Origin: Sinonovacula constricta
Taxonomy: Eukaryota > Mollusca > Bivalvia > Cardiida > Solecurtidae
NCBI GenBank assembly: GCA_007844125.1
Contig: CM017556.1
Location: 77,414,456-77,478,455, forward strand
Direction of reading: 5' to 3'
DNA: 64,000 nucleotides
Shown: positions 47,961 to 61,689 of the stretch, in pieces
Layout: every line of letters starts with the position of its first letter
Numbering within the stretch: the first letter of the stretch is position 1
Made by a program: the position numbers and the translations under genes
The notes under the pieces: model-generated
What the model was told of the DNA's origin: nothing
What the model saw: only the letters and a program-made list of their open reading frames with translations
Database searches by the model: none

Positions 47961-50588
47961 GTAATCGATGTAGGGCTTACGTGTAGTACAGCATCACCCT
48001 AGCAGAGGAAGTGGTGAAGTTGTTAGTATGCTGTGGATTCCATATGGTTCAATGTACACAGACTACTAAACAAAAAGCATGCCGCTTATTAACATGTACA
48101 TAATACAATATTATTTTCAATACAAATATGTCAAAATCCATACAGTTTAGTTCCAGCAATCACAGGCAAAACTGTCTTTAAGCTGTTCTACACTGATGTT
48201 ACATAGATTAAGGCATTGTAAAGTGGAATGTGGCTTTATCTATGTTCACATTGGGATCACAATGGGATGTTAATGGGTCAAGGGGAGGTAATAGGGATGG
48301 AGTTTGTCTACACGTCTGGCCACAGCATCAAGCTGCAGTGTTATCAGGAAACGGGTGGAGGTTAGAGTTACTTACCCATGACAGTTCAGTAAGTCCATGT
48401 GCATCAAGTGTGCATCAAGTTATTGTTTCTTCTACCTCTCTCCGATAGTATGTATATACAATACACAAAGTATGTGTCCAGCTATGATCTCTCAGCATGG
48501 CGAGGTCATTCCTAATGTCTTTAAGCCTCCACTATACCAATGACATCTGATGTAATCATAATGTCGACTACTACATCTGTTTACTGTGATGTACAAACGT
48601 AAACATGATGCTCCTAAACGGATATTAAAAACGGTCCGTTTTAACTTACCGCAATCTCATTAAAATCATATCCTAATTTCCCTCATCTACTGTCCGTGAT
48701 TAGGATCTGACTACATCGCATAAGAGGTCGTGTCAAAATGACCTTTGTGTAATTGAATATGCATAGACAAGTGCCCGTATTTCGACCAATGCAATCGCTC
48801 CTTTCAAAACTACTATAGAATCCTTCCCGATACACCAGTCAACACATACCACTTTTTAAACCGCTGAATCAGCCATCCTTTCTATTGGCATGCATTAATT
48901 TTTACACATTTTGTTCAATCAACAATTTATCTATCGGTATCTACCATAACATTTCATAATTCCATTTTTAAGTAGAATACGAAAGGATTTTCAACGCAAC
49001 CCACTGCGAAAACGCTTTCGTTATCCCCATGACAATTGCAGCGAGCGAGTTGTGAATGTATTTACCAGTGTTACTAAAATAAGGATTTCTAGTTCAAAAC
49101 TTCTTTTTGTTGGATGGTTTATACATATTTGTAGAGGTTATATATGTCTCTTTTGAAATATGTAAAGTTAAGTTTAAGAATGTGTGTAGATTGCATGCAA
49201 TCACGAGTTAAACGCGACCCTTTACCATTAAAATTTTATAGCGTGTAGAACGTTGCTCGCAGTATACCACAAGATTTTGTTGCCGAGAATTTCATTGGCT
49301 ACTGAAAAGGTCAATTTGAGGTGAACCGTAATGGGAAGTCATCAGATCCTATTACGCGTAATACTGGAGCTGATTTTAATGAGATTGAACTTACCGTTGC
49401 TTCTGTATGAAATAATCATCAGCTCGACTCGACAAAACAAATATTCACGCTTTACCGCTTAGTGAGTTTGGACTTTACTTTCATACTTTCTAGGGCATTT
49501 TTTCTTTACATATTTGTAACCTATTGATCAATCGAATGTCTTACTGTTAATAAAATAAAAAAAAAGTGCAATTTAAAAAGAAAATAATATGATAAAATCA
49601 ATGTTCATTTCAACAATAAAGCAGAAATGAGCATAATTAAATCGCATTGTCATAAGATTCGCATTATTGATGCGTCTGTTGTAAATAGGTTTGTGCATCT
49701 CTTCCTAAAGTTGTAATACTCGTCACATATCATTAGTACCGGTAGAATTTCTGTTAAATGTAAAAGACCCCACCTTTAAGACACATTGTTCAGAATACAA
49801 CGGATATGCCACCACCTTCACTATAAGCGGTAGAAGGGCTATAGCGTGTGTTCTGGTTATGGCGAGCGATGAGAGCCTAATTCTGTTATCTGTAATCTAA
49901 TACTGCCGACACTACCTAAGACAATACAGCGACCGGCGTGAATCCCTAGTGTATTAAACGTCTTAGGGCATTTTCAATATCACACATTGCTTTTTTAACC
50001 TTAAGTTTAAATCGACTCGAGCAGTGCAATTAAGTAGTCAGGGACAATCACGTCTTAATGTCCGATAGACGAGGGTATCGACATGAGAAGAAAATTACTT
50101 AACTTTTGACCTGCAAGTGTTAATCCACTTACATGGCTGATCGTTGAAGGTTAACTTTTAAAATGAATTAACGCTATTGAGTGGCATTCTATGTAATTCC
50201 ACAGGTGGCCAATCAAACATCGTGCCTTATTATTTCAGTGCAGTGCTCGGGTAGGGAGAGCTATGGGTAATCGATGGAGAATTAGGTTTAATTTATGCAG
50301 GTTTAAATTATAGCATGCCGAAGAGATAGTGGTCGTGGGTATGACAGTGTATATGCATGGATTTTGGAAATATTAAGCATAGTTGTATTCGCTGGTATAT
50401 TGGAGACTGTTGAATGAGGGTAACGCGAGGTTAAACCCGCGCTGTCACAAGGCTGTGAACAGCCTTTCAAGACTGCAGACAATTCGGTCTTTGTACCGCA
50501 TTGAATTAAATATGGCTAAGTTACCCGAAACCGCGTAAAGAAAACAAGTATATCATTATTATTAAATTGTTTGTCGGCTGCCTGTTGA
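47961..50588. other. Region upstream of the 644-codon gene
   Basis: No convincing ORF is present. A 72-codon frame at 48230-48448 lies in a GC-richer stretch but has no recognisable domain. GGCCAATCAA (50207-50216), a CCAAT-box sequence, lies about 370 bp before the start of the downstream ORF. No good TATA box or initiator can be pinned down, so the promoter and any 5' untranslated exon remain undefined. Confidence 0.4.
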
Positions 50589-52523
50589 ATGTCTTCGAGC
50601 ATGACGTTGAGCTCCGGGACTACTACAGTAATAAAAACACCGTTGAAGAGACCGAAGGTTTCTTTCAGTTTGGATCGCGAAATGACGGATAAGGATAAGG
50701 ATCCGTTACCAATAGTGGAACTTAAACCATTTGTGCATAAAGTGTGGAGACGGGAGAAAAGTTTACCAAGTTTCTACGATCGGCCTAGTTCTATAAATGC
50801 TACGACAGGTGGTTCGTCGGGCCGACAGTCAGAAGTGTTGGATAGCGTGTCAGAAATAGATGTCGAGGAAGCCTCCTCTCCACCGCCTAGAACTGCATAT
50901 TCCCTGCCCATTCACCTTCCGTCACAACGAAGTGCGAAATTCGAGAAAGCATTCCAAGACTTTCAGTCGCAAAAGGAGCACTTTAATAGATTCGTTATAG
51001 AAAATGGATTTAAACCAAAGCAAAGAATACATCCACAGGTCGAATCGATCAATAGAAAACAGCCTGTTCATACCATTAGTTTAATTCCAGGATCGTTTAC
51101 GAGAGATGATCGCGAAAAAACAACAGTTGTTGAAATAACATACGGGGATTCCTTCAGTCGGAGTTATAGCTGCAGTCCGAAAGCTATTAGTCCGGTTGAT
51201 GTAAAGAAACAGCAGTTGATTCAAATTAAAGGTGAACCTGTTGTAAAAGGTGACAAAAAAACTGACGACGCTTCTTCGTCGAACCGCAGTTTTATAGGTT
51301 CCTGGCACTCAACTGGTCTGCGCCATGGCAGTCCGGCAAGCATGTTGTTCCATAGTAAACAGACCCGCAACAACGGAACTAAGCGACCCAAAACGCCGTT
51401 GTACGACCTGCTGGACAGAAAAGGTACATTGCCATCTCTTCAAATCAACTCAAAATCACTTAGAAAGAGACATTCAAGGAACTTTGACCCCGCAGTTAGC
51501 GAGGACTACCAAGACTATCGTGATGCATATGAAACCAACTTGAGAACAAAGGTTGGTGGTATTGAAAATTCACTCAAAATCCTCAATCAGTATGGTGCAC
51601 CAACCAAGGTTGAACGACAAATAACGTTTGAGCTAGAGCAAAACCTAAGTAGGTTACGCAAAACTAAAGACTATTCGCCGTTTGAAGTAAATCCTACTGA
51701 AATTGCTAAATTTTATTCCCCTCCGAACTTCAACCTTACCCAGGGAGAGGCGTCAATAAGACTCGGGCTTCACTCTAACGCGTCCCGTCGCAACGCACTT
51801 AAATCACGGAGCACATTACGAAATGGCATCCCTCCGGGTGTTTCAAGAAGCAACGACAACCAATTTGCTCGAAATTTATTCAGAAAGACATTTGGACGAC
51901 TGGACGATCTTCCGCCCGAAAATAGCCAAACGCCAAATGGTTTCAGAGGATATAATATTCCTGACCGAGCACAGACGAATATGACTTACACTACAGACGA
52001 TGAGCTAAGAGTGCCAAACGACACGCCAAGATCTCGAATAGAGTCCCAAATGAGTCTTGTGAAACATCAGGTCAGTATTGCCGATTCAAATGACAACATT
52101 CTCAAAGATGCTGGAACGTTAACGGAAAAACGGCATGGTAAAGAAAATGTTGTTTGTGAACCCGTTGACAAAGATAATGGCTATTCCAGTGGACATTCAA
52201 ATACACAGACAGAGGGAGGTGCAGAAGATATGAAACGTGACCAGCCTCAAACTGACGAAGATATTGACCAATATCAAAATAAACCTTTGCCGGCTGACAA
52301 TAAAAACGGATTTACAACAAGTCAAAATGAAACGACGCAGAATATTTCTGAGAGTGAAGAACCGTTGCTATGTGATGCAGAAAATGGCCAAATGCCAAAT
52401 GGCAACAAAGTACACGATGACAATCAAATGCACGGGACAGTAGCTCTTGAAGACAAAGATGCTAGCGGAAGGACGTTCATCACGTCTGACAGTATAGCCC
52501 TGCCCCCCACTGGGGCAGATTAA
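50589..52523 (+). CDS. Uncharacterised 644-residue, probably disordered protein with a PP1-docking-like motif
   Basis: This is one uninterrupted frame of 644 codons, far longer than any other in the window, in DNA clearly richer in GC than its flanks. A TGA lies directly before the ATG in frame, so the coding exon cannot extend upstream without splicing. The first ATG has a weak context (T at -3). Met5 has A at -3 and may be the real start. No signal peptide or membrane segment is visible. The protein is rich in Ser, Asn, Lys, Asp and Pro. Residues 20-30 contain KRPKVSFSLDR, where KVSF fits the RVxF docking motif for protein phosphatase 1. Residues 113-145 and 340-360 could be helical. Residues about 500-625 are acidic and low in complexity. 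I recognise no enzyme fold or named family. It may be a lineage-specific scaffold or regulatory protein. It could also be the large last exon of a longer gene. Confidence 0.85.
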   Translation: MSSSMTLSSGTTTVIKTPLKRPKVSFSLDREMTDKDKDPLPIVELKPFVHKVWRREKSLPSFYDRPSSINATTGGSSGRQSEVLDSVSEIDVEEASSPPPRTAYSLPIHLPSQRSAKFEKAFQDFQSQKEHFNRFVIENGFKPKQRIHPQVESINRKQPVHTISLIPGSFTRDDREKTTVVEITYGDSFSRSYSCSPKAISPVDVKKQQLIQIKGEPVVKGDKKTDDASSSNRSFIGSWHSTGLRHGSPASMLFHSKQTRNNGTKRPKTPLYDLLDRKGTLPSLQINSKSLRKRHSRNFDPAVSEDYQDYRDAYETNLRTKVGGIENSLKILNQYGAPTKVERQITFELEQNLSRLRKTKDYSPFEVNPTEIAKFYSPPNFNLTQGEASIRLGLHSNASRRNALKSRSTLRNGIPPGVSRSNDNQFARNLFRKTFGRLDDLPPENSQTPNGFRGYNIPDRAQTNMTYTTDDELRVPNDTPRSRIESQMSLVKHQVSIADSNDNILKDAGTLTEKRHGKENVVCEPVDKDNGYSSGHSNTQTEGGAEDMKRDQPQTDEDIDQYQNKPLPADNKNGFTTSQNETTQNISESEEPLLCDAENGQMPNGNKVHDDNQMHGTVALEDKDASGRTFITSDSIALPPTGAD

Positions 52524-55500
52524 CGTGAGGACACATTTGTTAACATATACACCAATCAGTATTGTCTTATTGTGATAATGTTTTGTGCTCAGAGAAAATG
52601 AATATTTCAACGACTTGTGCGTTAATAAGTGCCATACATCTCCGCACAGGAGTTGTAGGATTATTTATTTATTCCGCAATTTTAAAGTTGCAACTATGCT
52701 ACTTGTTGTTAATGTTGTTTAATTGATATATTTTATTTAATTGATTATTTGTAAACATGCGTTTCATAAACGTCTTGGAATTCATTGTGAATTGAAACTG
52801 TGATAAAGTGACACAATAATTATCTAAGTGAACCCACGATGGGGCTTATAATTGTTCTATCTGTTTAGAGTATCAATTATAATACATTGTTACACTTTTT
52901 TCATGTTTAAATGGTGACGAAAACCTTTGTTTCATTGTTTGTTAAAACTGAATTAATGCATTCATTTGAAAAAAAAAATAATAACAATTTAAGATTGTCA
53001 TATAATTAAGTCAAAATCAAGAGCTGAGAGTAGCAGACTGATGTTACCCAGATGTATAACTCAAAGAGACTGTTATTTGTTTGTATCTATGGGCAACATC
53101 AATCATATGACCATATCCGGGTTATTAGTGGTGTGTTGTCTCTGTGTCAATATACAAAATGAGTTTAGATTAGATATGTCTGCAAGTCAAATTCGGATAA
53201 ACTAAATCTGTGTGTTTTAATGATCAACTAATTGACGACGTAATCGATCTATACTTTGACCGATATTAAAAGTATTATTATATATTTACCGCTGGAATTA
53301 CCATTAACATTTCAAATGCACACTTAAAATCATAACCTTTCATTATATAATGTATGATGTTACATTATTACTGCTTGATTGCAGACGATCCTTGCTGAAT
53401 AGTTACGGTCACATTAAATGTTATAGACCTGTGTTGTGTAATAATTTACAGACATACCTGAAATGAGGACGGCTGTTTATTAGGGAGGATTTTAATTCAT
53501 ACCCTTGCGAATGTGATTATGCCTTTAAAGGCATTTCCGCCTGAATATATTATGTTGTATAAAATCAAACAGCTTTAACATACACCCATGTATGGCAAGT
53601 TAACGATTGACTGGTTATAGATCAGCATTTGAATTAATTTGAATAGGTAGCAGCCACTATTAAACTATAATTTCATGGAAATATGTAACACAGTTATAAG
53701 GCTCATAGAAATATAGACAACGTAGGCGTAATAAACATGGTATCAAGCTGTGGAAACTTAACTCATTTTAAGGTTATAAAAATCTGCATTGGACTCTTCA
53801 TATATACATATCCGATGATAAAATGTATGTACAGCATGACACGTTGCTGTATTTACATTAATTAACAGTTTTGAGTCCCTCATAGGCCAAAAACATCTGT
53901 TAGCGTTCTTGCCAGGAGATTCAGCTGTCTTACTAAATGAATTCAAACATTTTAGATCATTTAGTGAGTTTGCTACTGAATTAATGAACATATTTGCCAC
54001 TTTAAAATAAAAAAGTATGATGTTATGCTATTAAATAAGGACCGTCTACTAAATGGGCACACGGTTAAATCATTGTGGTATGTCTATGTTAGAAAATTAG
54101 AATTGGCCACTTAATACAATCACGTTTAAAACATGTAGATATATGGATTTAAAGATTCGTATTTCTTTGTGATATATTCTTCTCGTTTATGCCACAGTTC
54201 AACAATTCATTGAACATTTAGCCAACCCTTGCCAACATGTAACATGATCAGCAGGCGATACACTGTCAGACAGAATCAATTAGACCCACGCACTGCCGTG
54301 CCATTGTCACAAATTATCGCTTAGAGGAGTATCGCTAAATCATGTATTAATGTTTCTCTACTATGTTATTATGTTACTCAAATATATCGATATTTTATAG
54401 GTTTATCAGAGTTAAGTGCATGTACTGTATAGAATGTGATAATGAAATTGTTTAGGAAATGGCGGATATAGCCCTGGCGCTCGCCAAATCGTATACTTTC
54501 TGTTTGTTGATGTCAACTTAATGGCAACAATATAATGTTTGATTTAAATACGCAATTTATCGCTGTGAGTTTTTATCATAAATCATACATCTTAGGCCAG
54601 TTTTGTTGTTTATCTACATATTTACACTAATAACATTTTGTATATATGTAAATTTCCACATTGATCATAAAATTAAATACGTGCCTATAGTATAAGACTA
54701 TATATATTAACTGTATCGTATCGCTGGCTGTTAAATGTAGTACAAAAATTATCATGTATACTCTAGGCATCATGTGCTTTTAATTTGTCATTATATTTTC
54801 GGATTAATTTGCTCATTGTTGATATGTGCAATTATACTGTTTTATTGGTCAAATGGGTTCAGCGTCCGACCGACAATATTTCGAACACATAGAATATAAG
54901 AAATTTACACCAAAACCAACGCAACGTTTATGTGTATAATCAAATCGCACAGGTGTACAATAACTTTTAATAGTTATGTCTGTTTTTCTAATACCAAGCA
55001 AGGAAAAGGGAAAGGTAAACTGATATATAAACTGATATGTGCAACCAACAATTTTACCTTCCTAAGCTGAAAGTAAACAATTCGTGAATGAAAACCAGCC
55101 GTGGAATTAACAGGGGTGTTTATTGACCATATTTTAACAAAGCAAATCCGAGCCTGAATGTTGAAATGCCTGATTTGCTCTTTGTATTATGTTAGGTTTA
55201 ATTCAACGTGATTGTATGATTGACCCGATCTGTTCACACAGATAAACATCTTCACCTGAAGCACATGACGCTCCAAACATACCCATACATAGATAAGTGT
55301 AGTACCAATCTATCTGGGACTTGGACAAAATGGCCTCTTATCCATTATAGTACGTTATCTTTAATTCAATAAATGGTTGTAATGGCAGACTCGGCAGTAA
55401 ATAGTGCAGATCAGGATCAGACAGATCCTATCTGTAATTTTCTCCAATTTGTATCGACATTATTAGCATAGTCTGATCAATTTGCGTTAAGCAGTCTACG

Positions 55501-57227
55501 ATTTATCATATATATATAGTTGTTTGGATTTTGCATTTCTATTCGGTAAATATATTTTCTTAAACTATGGTATGGAAAATAGGTGAACGTGCTACAAAAC
55601 ATTTTGGTAGTCTTTTTGTATTAAAGTATCGGTTTTCACTAGATAATAATTCTTTTTAGCATAAAATGTTACCTGATTTAATAGATAGAAATCGGTAACT
55701 AATTAAAACATCATGTTGGGAACAGAAGAAATTAGGATACGTTTTAATAAACTTTGTCATCATAACCAATACCTTTGATTTAATAAGTGTGTTGAAGTTA
55801 AATGCGAATGTGCACAATGAAACAATATTTTGAATACTAATATCAGGCACATATGCTTAGCGAAAATTTTATATTCATAACCAGAAACGTATAATGAATA
55901 CTCTTCCATACAGCACAAATATTCGGTATGTATAACCTTTATCACGAAGTTCAGGAAATCATTATTTGGGGCCTGGGCGTTAATGGAAAGGGAAAACAAC
56001 TCGCCTCCTGGAGGGCTATTGTAAGTGTAAACAGAAAAAGCGTAATCGATGGTACTTTCTATTGTATGTGTCAAAATGTAAATAAACCTCCGACAATTGT
56101 CGAAGCTAAGGCCGTATTCGTCCGATTGATTTAAATTCACCAGTAACGATCAGCATAGGTTTTCATGATGTACTCACAATAAAAAAAACTTGCAAAACCT
56201 TTTCTAAACAAGACATTCAGCTGACCTGTTTGCTTTGGCTAGGTCAGTGTGTGTTCACGTTAGTAGAGGTCACAACTAGTTGTTGACTCTCTATCGTCTG
56301 CAACTTAAATACCAAAAGATGTTTGTACCGGAGTTATATTATACCTCCAATTTATATACATTTTTATGTTAACTGCATAAAATCGCTCTATTTTAATAGA
56401 AAATATACACAGCGAATATTTAACATGCTCCAATTTATATACAAAATGAGCTAACAACCAGTTAAAACGAAACATAATTCATTACGCAAACATGAGTGCT
56501 ACCGAAAGAAATGACTGACTGAACTTAGTCAAAGTGTACTATTTAAACACGTTTAATTCCTTATAACCTAAATAGCACTTCAGTATATATAAAAAAAGAA
56601 AAAGCCGATGTTTCAATTAATTATGACAAATTTCGATACACTAAATTTGGGTATTGATCTTTGGGATTAAATCACAAACTTCTCGAGGACTATAGTAAGG
56701 CCGTCGTTGAGGGTGCAGTATAGAGAGGACCTCCATTGATATCTCGTCTAACTAAATACATCAAGTATTTGTCCAGAGATTCAAGGAGGCCAATTATGAA
56801 GTGGATTGATACCCGCATTATACTTCAATATATATGACATTTAAAATTCGCCACTTTACATTCAACACACGAAAAGCCAGGTATGTAGATAGAGTTAAAG
56901 GAAGTACCCAGCACAAAAATATAATAAATGGCAAACAAACGGTGTTTACCTTTTTTAAAGTCCTGCATACAATAGGTGTGAATATCCTAATTTTATGTTG
57001 GCTTTATAATCATATATTAAAATAATAATTTTCATTCCAATTTGATTGTTTAGTCAGAAGTTAGAATCATCTAACAGATGCATGGATCTACGTGTCTAGA
57101 AACGAATGGTTGCAGGTTTTTTCGGTTATTTTAGAGCAATAGGTTTGCAGATTATAAATCTATTACAAATCTTATCAGCGATTAAATAAAATGTACATGT
57201 AAGCATCGAACTCAGAATATACAGCGA
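52524..57227. other. Region downstream of the gene; no further gene recognised
   Basis: The first part should hold the 3' untranslated region, but no well-placed AATAAA is seen soon after the stop. The first clear one I noted is near 54005. A 16-bp palindrome (ATGCCTTTAAAGGCAT) lies at 53519-53534. ORFs of 126 (-) and 68 (+) codons overlap at 55760-56140. Neither has a recognisable domain. Confidence 0.45.
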
Positions 57228-57302
57228 AAATACTTAATGTTTATGGCTGTGTCTTGTTCAATTTTAATAAGTGTTGCAATACTCATATGACCTTGTCATG
57301 TT
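57228..57302 (-). repeat. Dispersed repeat family 1, short head fragment
   Basis: The + strand reads GTGTCTTGTTCAATTTTAAT, then GTTGCAATACTCATATGACC and TTGTCATGTTTTCTTA. This is the reverse complement of the family 1 head. Its ACTCATATGACCTTGTCAT segment is also the closest match outside the arrays to the 34-bp satellite monomer. Confidence 0.6.
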
Positions 57303-60300
57303 TTCTTATTGTAAAATACATTGACATCGGGTAGTTCATAGAGGAACCTAGCTTTATAATTCAAGTCGTGATAAAGTCTACTTTCAGACATTCGAACGAC
57401 TCACGTGTAGATGAGGTTATTTTTACAGTACATTTAATATAGGCAATGTATGGGATGTCCCCTTTAAAGTATATTTGTTATACAGTTTGCAGAATGCAAC
57501 ATCTCTGGAATGCGACCTGTCATTAGTGTATTGGTAAATTGGGGGCTGCAACAGATAAGCAGGCCTTATATATTTAAGGCTAACGATCGATGTGTAAATA
57601 TATCGAGGAACACTACAATAAAACATCTAACCTCTAAACACTCGCCTCACACAGAAACACACACATTAAAATATAACATCTTCACTGAACTTTAACAAAG
57701 GTAAATGTCAATGTGTATTGTTGTATTAGCAGTTTAAAGAAAAAAACATACATATGTATGTTAATTAAACGATTATAGATCATTACTCACTGTTTTACAA
57801 AATGTCAAACAATTTTACAGTTAAGGTATATTGGACCTATTATTGTACGACGATTTGACAAAGTGACGAAAGGGGTGATTGTAAAAAATCATACAGAGTT
57901 ATAATAATAAGTCCTAGCCGTCAGTTAGAGCAACTAACGGGGGTCTGTTTTTGAATAAATGTGAATTTTGTGTCAGTTGCTATTATAATGTATTGACGAT
58001 ATAAATAAAAATGAATTCCGTCTGCTAAAGTTATCGAACTGCGCGGGAGTCCATAGTTTGTTCTCTTTCGTCTAACAATGGGGTAAATAAATCGTTACAT
58101 TGTAGCGAAAACAATGCGTTCATGTAGATGTATTCATTTAATTCAAAACTTTTACCCAGGTATTTACCAATGCTTAATTGCTTGATCGATTAAGGTCTTG
58201 AGTTTTTAAATTGGATAATTTCCATATTTTATAAAATTGTAACCGTTTAGCATGGGCATACATAAAATATGAGGCCTATTTACTGATAATTCCAGGACCC
58301 TATTTATTAAGTAAACATTTAGTTTTAGAGGCACTGTTGTTATAAACCGATAGTTGCATAATTGTAACCTTTTAGTTATCATCAACAGAATATGGAATTA
58401 AAGGAACATAAGCTCAAACGTTTGCGTTGTTAAAATAATTTAACACATGCATGATTATGTACTTGTATGACTTTGGCAGTAGATCCACTCCCTGGTGGTC
58501 AAGAGGTATACAAGCTGTTGTATAAAGCTAGTGTTCAGTAATTGCTAGTTAATAGTGTTGGGAGCCTCTAAAATGATCCGCGGCGTGGGTAGAATACTTA
58601 AATTTCTGTGCTGATAAAACCGAACCAACACAATATGTTCTATACCTTAACACAACCACAAGGGTGTGCCTGACGATAGGACAAGACTTGGGTTTTGCAA
58701 GACACTCAGTACCTACATTTTGACATACTGAGGCCATCTGTGACCTTCAACTACTCTCATAGAATGGCGATGGAACGCTTAACGCGCGATTTGATTCGGC
58801 GACTTGTAAGTCCTCGTCAGCTTTCACTGCGTTGTTTCAAGTCTCGGCCGTGTCAAGAGTTCATGCGAGAAGATCTTGCAGCTGACCTGCGGTGCACCTG
58901 GGATTTTACCCAGACAAATAGTCGGGGTCTTCCTCCACAAATAAAAGCTAGGCGTCGCCAATATGACCATTATTTTGGATGAGAACATAAAACAACATCG
59001 CAAGTTCGTTGGCCACATTGGATATACTTATTGAACTGGCAATGTTACAAACGACGCTAGGAATACCAGATGTACGTGTGTACATATAACTTTCTGTTCA
59101 TTATGGTCCTTATTACGTGCCGTTCAAAAGGAAGCACAGATATTTTGCAAACTGCTAGCATAGGTAACAATGTATATCGCACAAGATTCAGACGCAAAAC
59201 GTGCAATACTGCGGGGAACCATCAGCACATATTCGTGCAAAACAAGCTTAGAGTTAGTCCTTACATGTACGTAATATGCCTATTATAAATTTGTATTAGG
59301 TTTGCTGTTCTTGTTGTTTAGTTTATCGTCCCACCAACAGTAGTTCAATTATCTGGAGACGGTATTCATTTGAAATAAATACAGTGCTGCCATTAATGTA
59401 TTTATCAAGCCGTAAACACTTAGCACGGCACAACTTCCAGTCACATTATCCTGACACCGACCGAAACAGTCGAAAGCTATACCACCACTATTTTCACGTC
59501 TTTGATAATTTGTTGCCCGGGTTTGAACCTAAAGCGAAAAATATGTTCTCAAAATGATAGCGCCTAATTATTATAATGAGCTTGCTATTACTTAGGATGC
59601 GGAGAAACAGAATAAACAGACTGTGTCCTTATATAATGGCGATTGCATGTAGTGTCGCAAGATAATAAATATCACTTATACATTCAGTTAAGCATCAAGT
59701 GGTGTAAACAAAGTATACAAATATAGGTTTGTACAATGTCGAGGTGCAGTTTCATCAACAAACATTTATAATAGTATAATAGCTGTGATAATACATGTAC
59801 TTTAAATCAAAAGTAATCGAAGTAGACAATCAACAACAAGCGTGCGTTTTTATTCAGTTTTTCAGCTCACTAAAAAATCGACTGAGTCGAGGCATTTTAT
59901 TGTTGAGCGCAGTTTCAGAGTCCTTGACTTTTTATTTAATTTACATAGCTGTATCCAAATATTATCATGATATATCAGTTTTGCGATGTTATGTATTTTT
60001 TAAAGACTTTTGGGGCTTTGAATCTCCGACTGACTCCATGACTCACCACCGCGAAGGCAACACGTTTATTTGGTGAGTTCTTGACCATTACCTGTGTGAT
60101 ACGCTGGTGGTTTTACCAAGACATTTATTTGCGGCCTGCCCCCAACAATAATTAGCTGGTGTAGATGTGTTGCTTTGGAGAAAGTTTTATTTAGATGTGT
60201 CTATCTTATGTGATTATACGTTTATAATTTGTCACCATATTATGTACGTGCGATACGCTTATGTCATTTTGAGAATGTGTCCAAACATAAAGCCCATAAA

Positions 60301-61689
60301 AGGATGTACTTTTAGTACGAGTGCATGTTGTGCAATGCAGTTTATGTGATGCACTTTGTGAAACCAGTAACCGTCATTTTTCTCTGTTTTTTCGCCCCAA
60401 AGACGCTTTTTATCTTTTAAGTTTCGTTTGTCGGTCATGTAAGAACACAATGATAACATCTTTGCTCTCGATTTGGCACTATGTTCAATCAGTAGTTAAA
60501 CTATATAAACTTTTATTCCTATGGATAATCTATTGTGTAAAATCCTATGATTATTTGAGAAGACAGATTTATTGATAGTTTGGTGATTGTTATTAATTGT
60601 ACACCTACCATTTGCTCTCACTGAGACATTTCCTTTTAAACAGCTATACATGATAAAATAAGTATTAAATAAGAAGATTCTGCCTTTCAACTGACGGGGA
60701 CTGTTAAAGAATAATAAAAGTGTTGGTTTTAGCTGGCCTTACTCCAGTACAGTTTGTTTTCCTTTTATTTTTTTCTAAAAGGTTGTTTGTCATTCAAAAT
60801 GCGGTGTAAATAAACTTATACTTACTCGTCAACGGTTTTAATTATGAATGGAAAGAAAGGCGGCGGGTGTAAATAAATAAGGTTTATTAAATTTCAAACC
60901 TTTATGAAAGTGCAATCGGCGTAGGGAATTCCTTTGTCGCTCTGGGATCTTATGTTAGTAGGACTACCAGAGGGCATGACATTTCAAACGGGCGTTATGA
61001 AGGATAATCCAAAGCACGACTTTCTTGAGGAGCAAGGCTTTCAACACAACAAAACAGAGCCTCTCTAACTCCCGGCGATAAACCCCTGTATACATTGGCA
61101 AAATACCATCTTCGTTATTATTTTGTATGGATTTTATGATAAGTTTGAAGAAAACCGAGGAAAGACGAGACGGGGGATTATAACATATCTCCAATATGAC
61201 AGCTGCTTTGCCAACTAGAGAAGAATATAGAAACCCTCTGGGGATGTACAGACAGGCGCCTCGTGCAAGCTTAACTAGATGCATCATGACATATTAAACT
61301 GGCAATGCCATTGGTACAGGAGAAAAAACAATGAAACGTCATTAGTACATGTCGCCATTTATGTGAGAATCTGCCACTATATTCTCATACAATCCCTGAG
61401 TAGATTTTGCAGTCAACAGTGTGAAATTCTGGAAGTAAGGAAATGTCAGTATGAACTTGCATATGTAAATGTACAAAGGGTAACACAGAACCGAGGCAAA
61501 AGAACCAAAAAACGCGAACACGGTAAAATTTACTAGATGAAAATCATGAATAAAATAAAAGAAAACAATTCATACAGTCTAAACATGACACTCCAAAATA
61601 ACCCAGCAGCACTGTTGGTGTTAACAGAAAGAGAGCAAACATTAATAGATACAATGACTATGTATTTTGTCATTGATATAAATGTACAA
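57303..61689. other. No supported gene
   Basis: ORFs of 60-107 codons are scattered here without recognisable domains. A GC-richer island at about 58560-58990 is open for 95 codons on + (58695-58982) and for 62 and 64 codons on -, but no family is evident. At 59514-59532 a GGGTTTGAACC sequence resembles a B-box on the minus strand, but no tRNA or SINE structure supports it. Confidence 0.4.

Noticed and set aside
53519..53534. 16-bp perfect palindrome ATGCCTTTAAAGGCAT
   Set aside because: One or so such palindromes are expected by chance in 64 kb, and it has no associated feature.
55760..56140. 126-codon minus-strand ORF
   Set aside because: An overlapping 68-codon frame is open on the other strand. 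There are no recognisable motifs, and its composition is like the surrounding AT-rich DNA.
59514..59532. B-box-like sequence on the minus strand, possible tRNA or SINE
   Set aside because: No A-box, acceptor stem, A-rich tail or target-site duplication could be found around it.
60964..61287. 107-codon minus-strand ORF
   Set aside because: No recognisable domain, and its length is within what is expected by chance in 64 kb.
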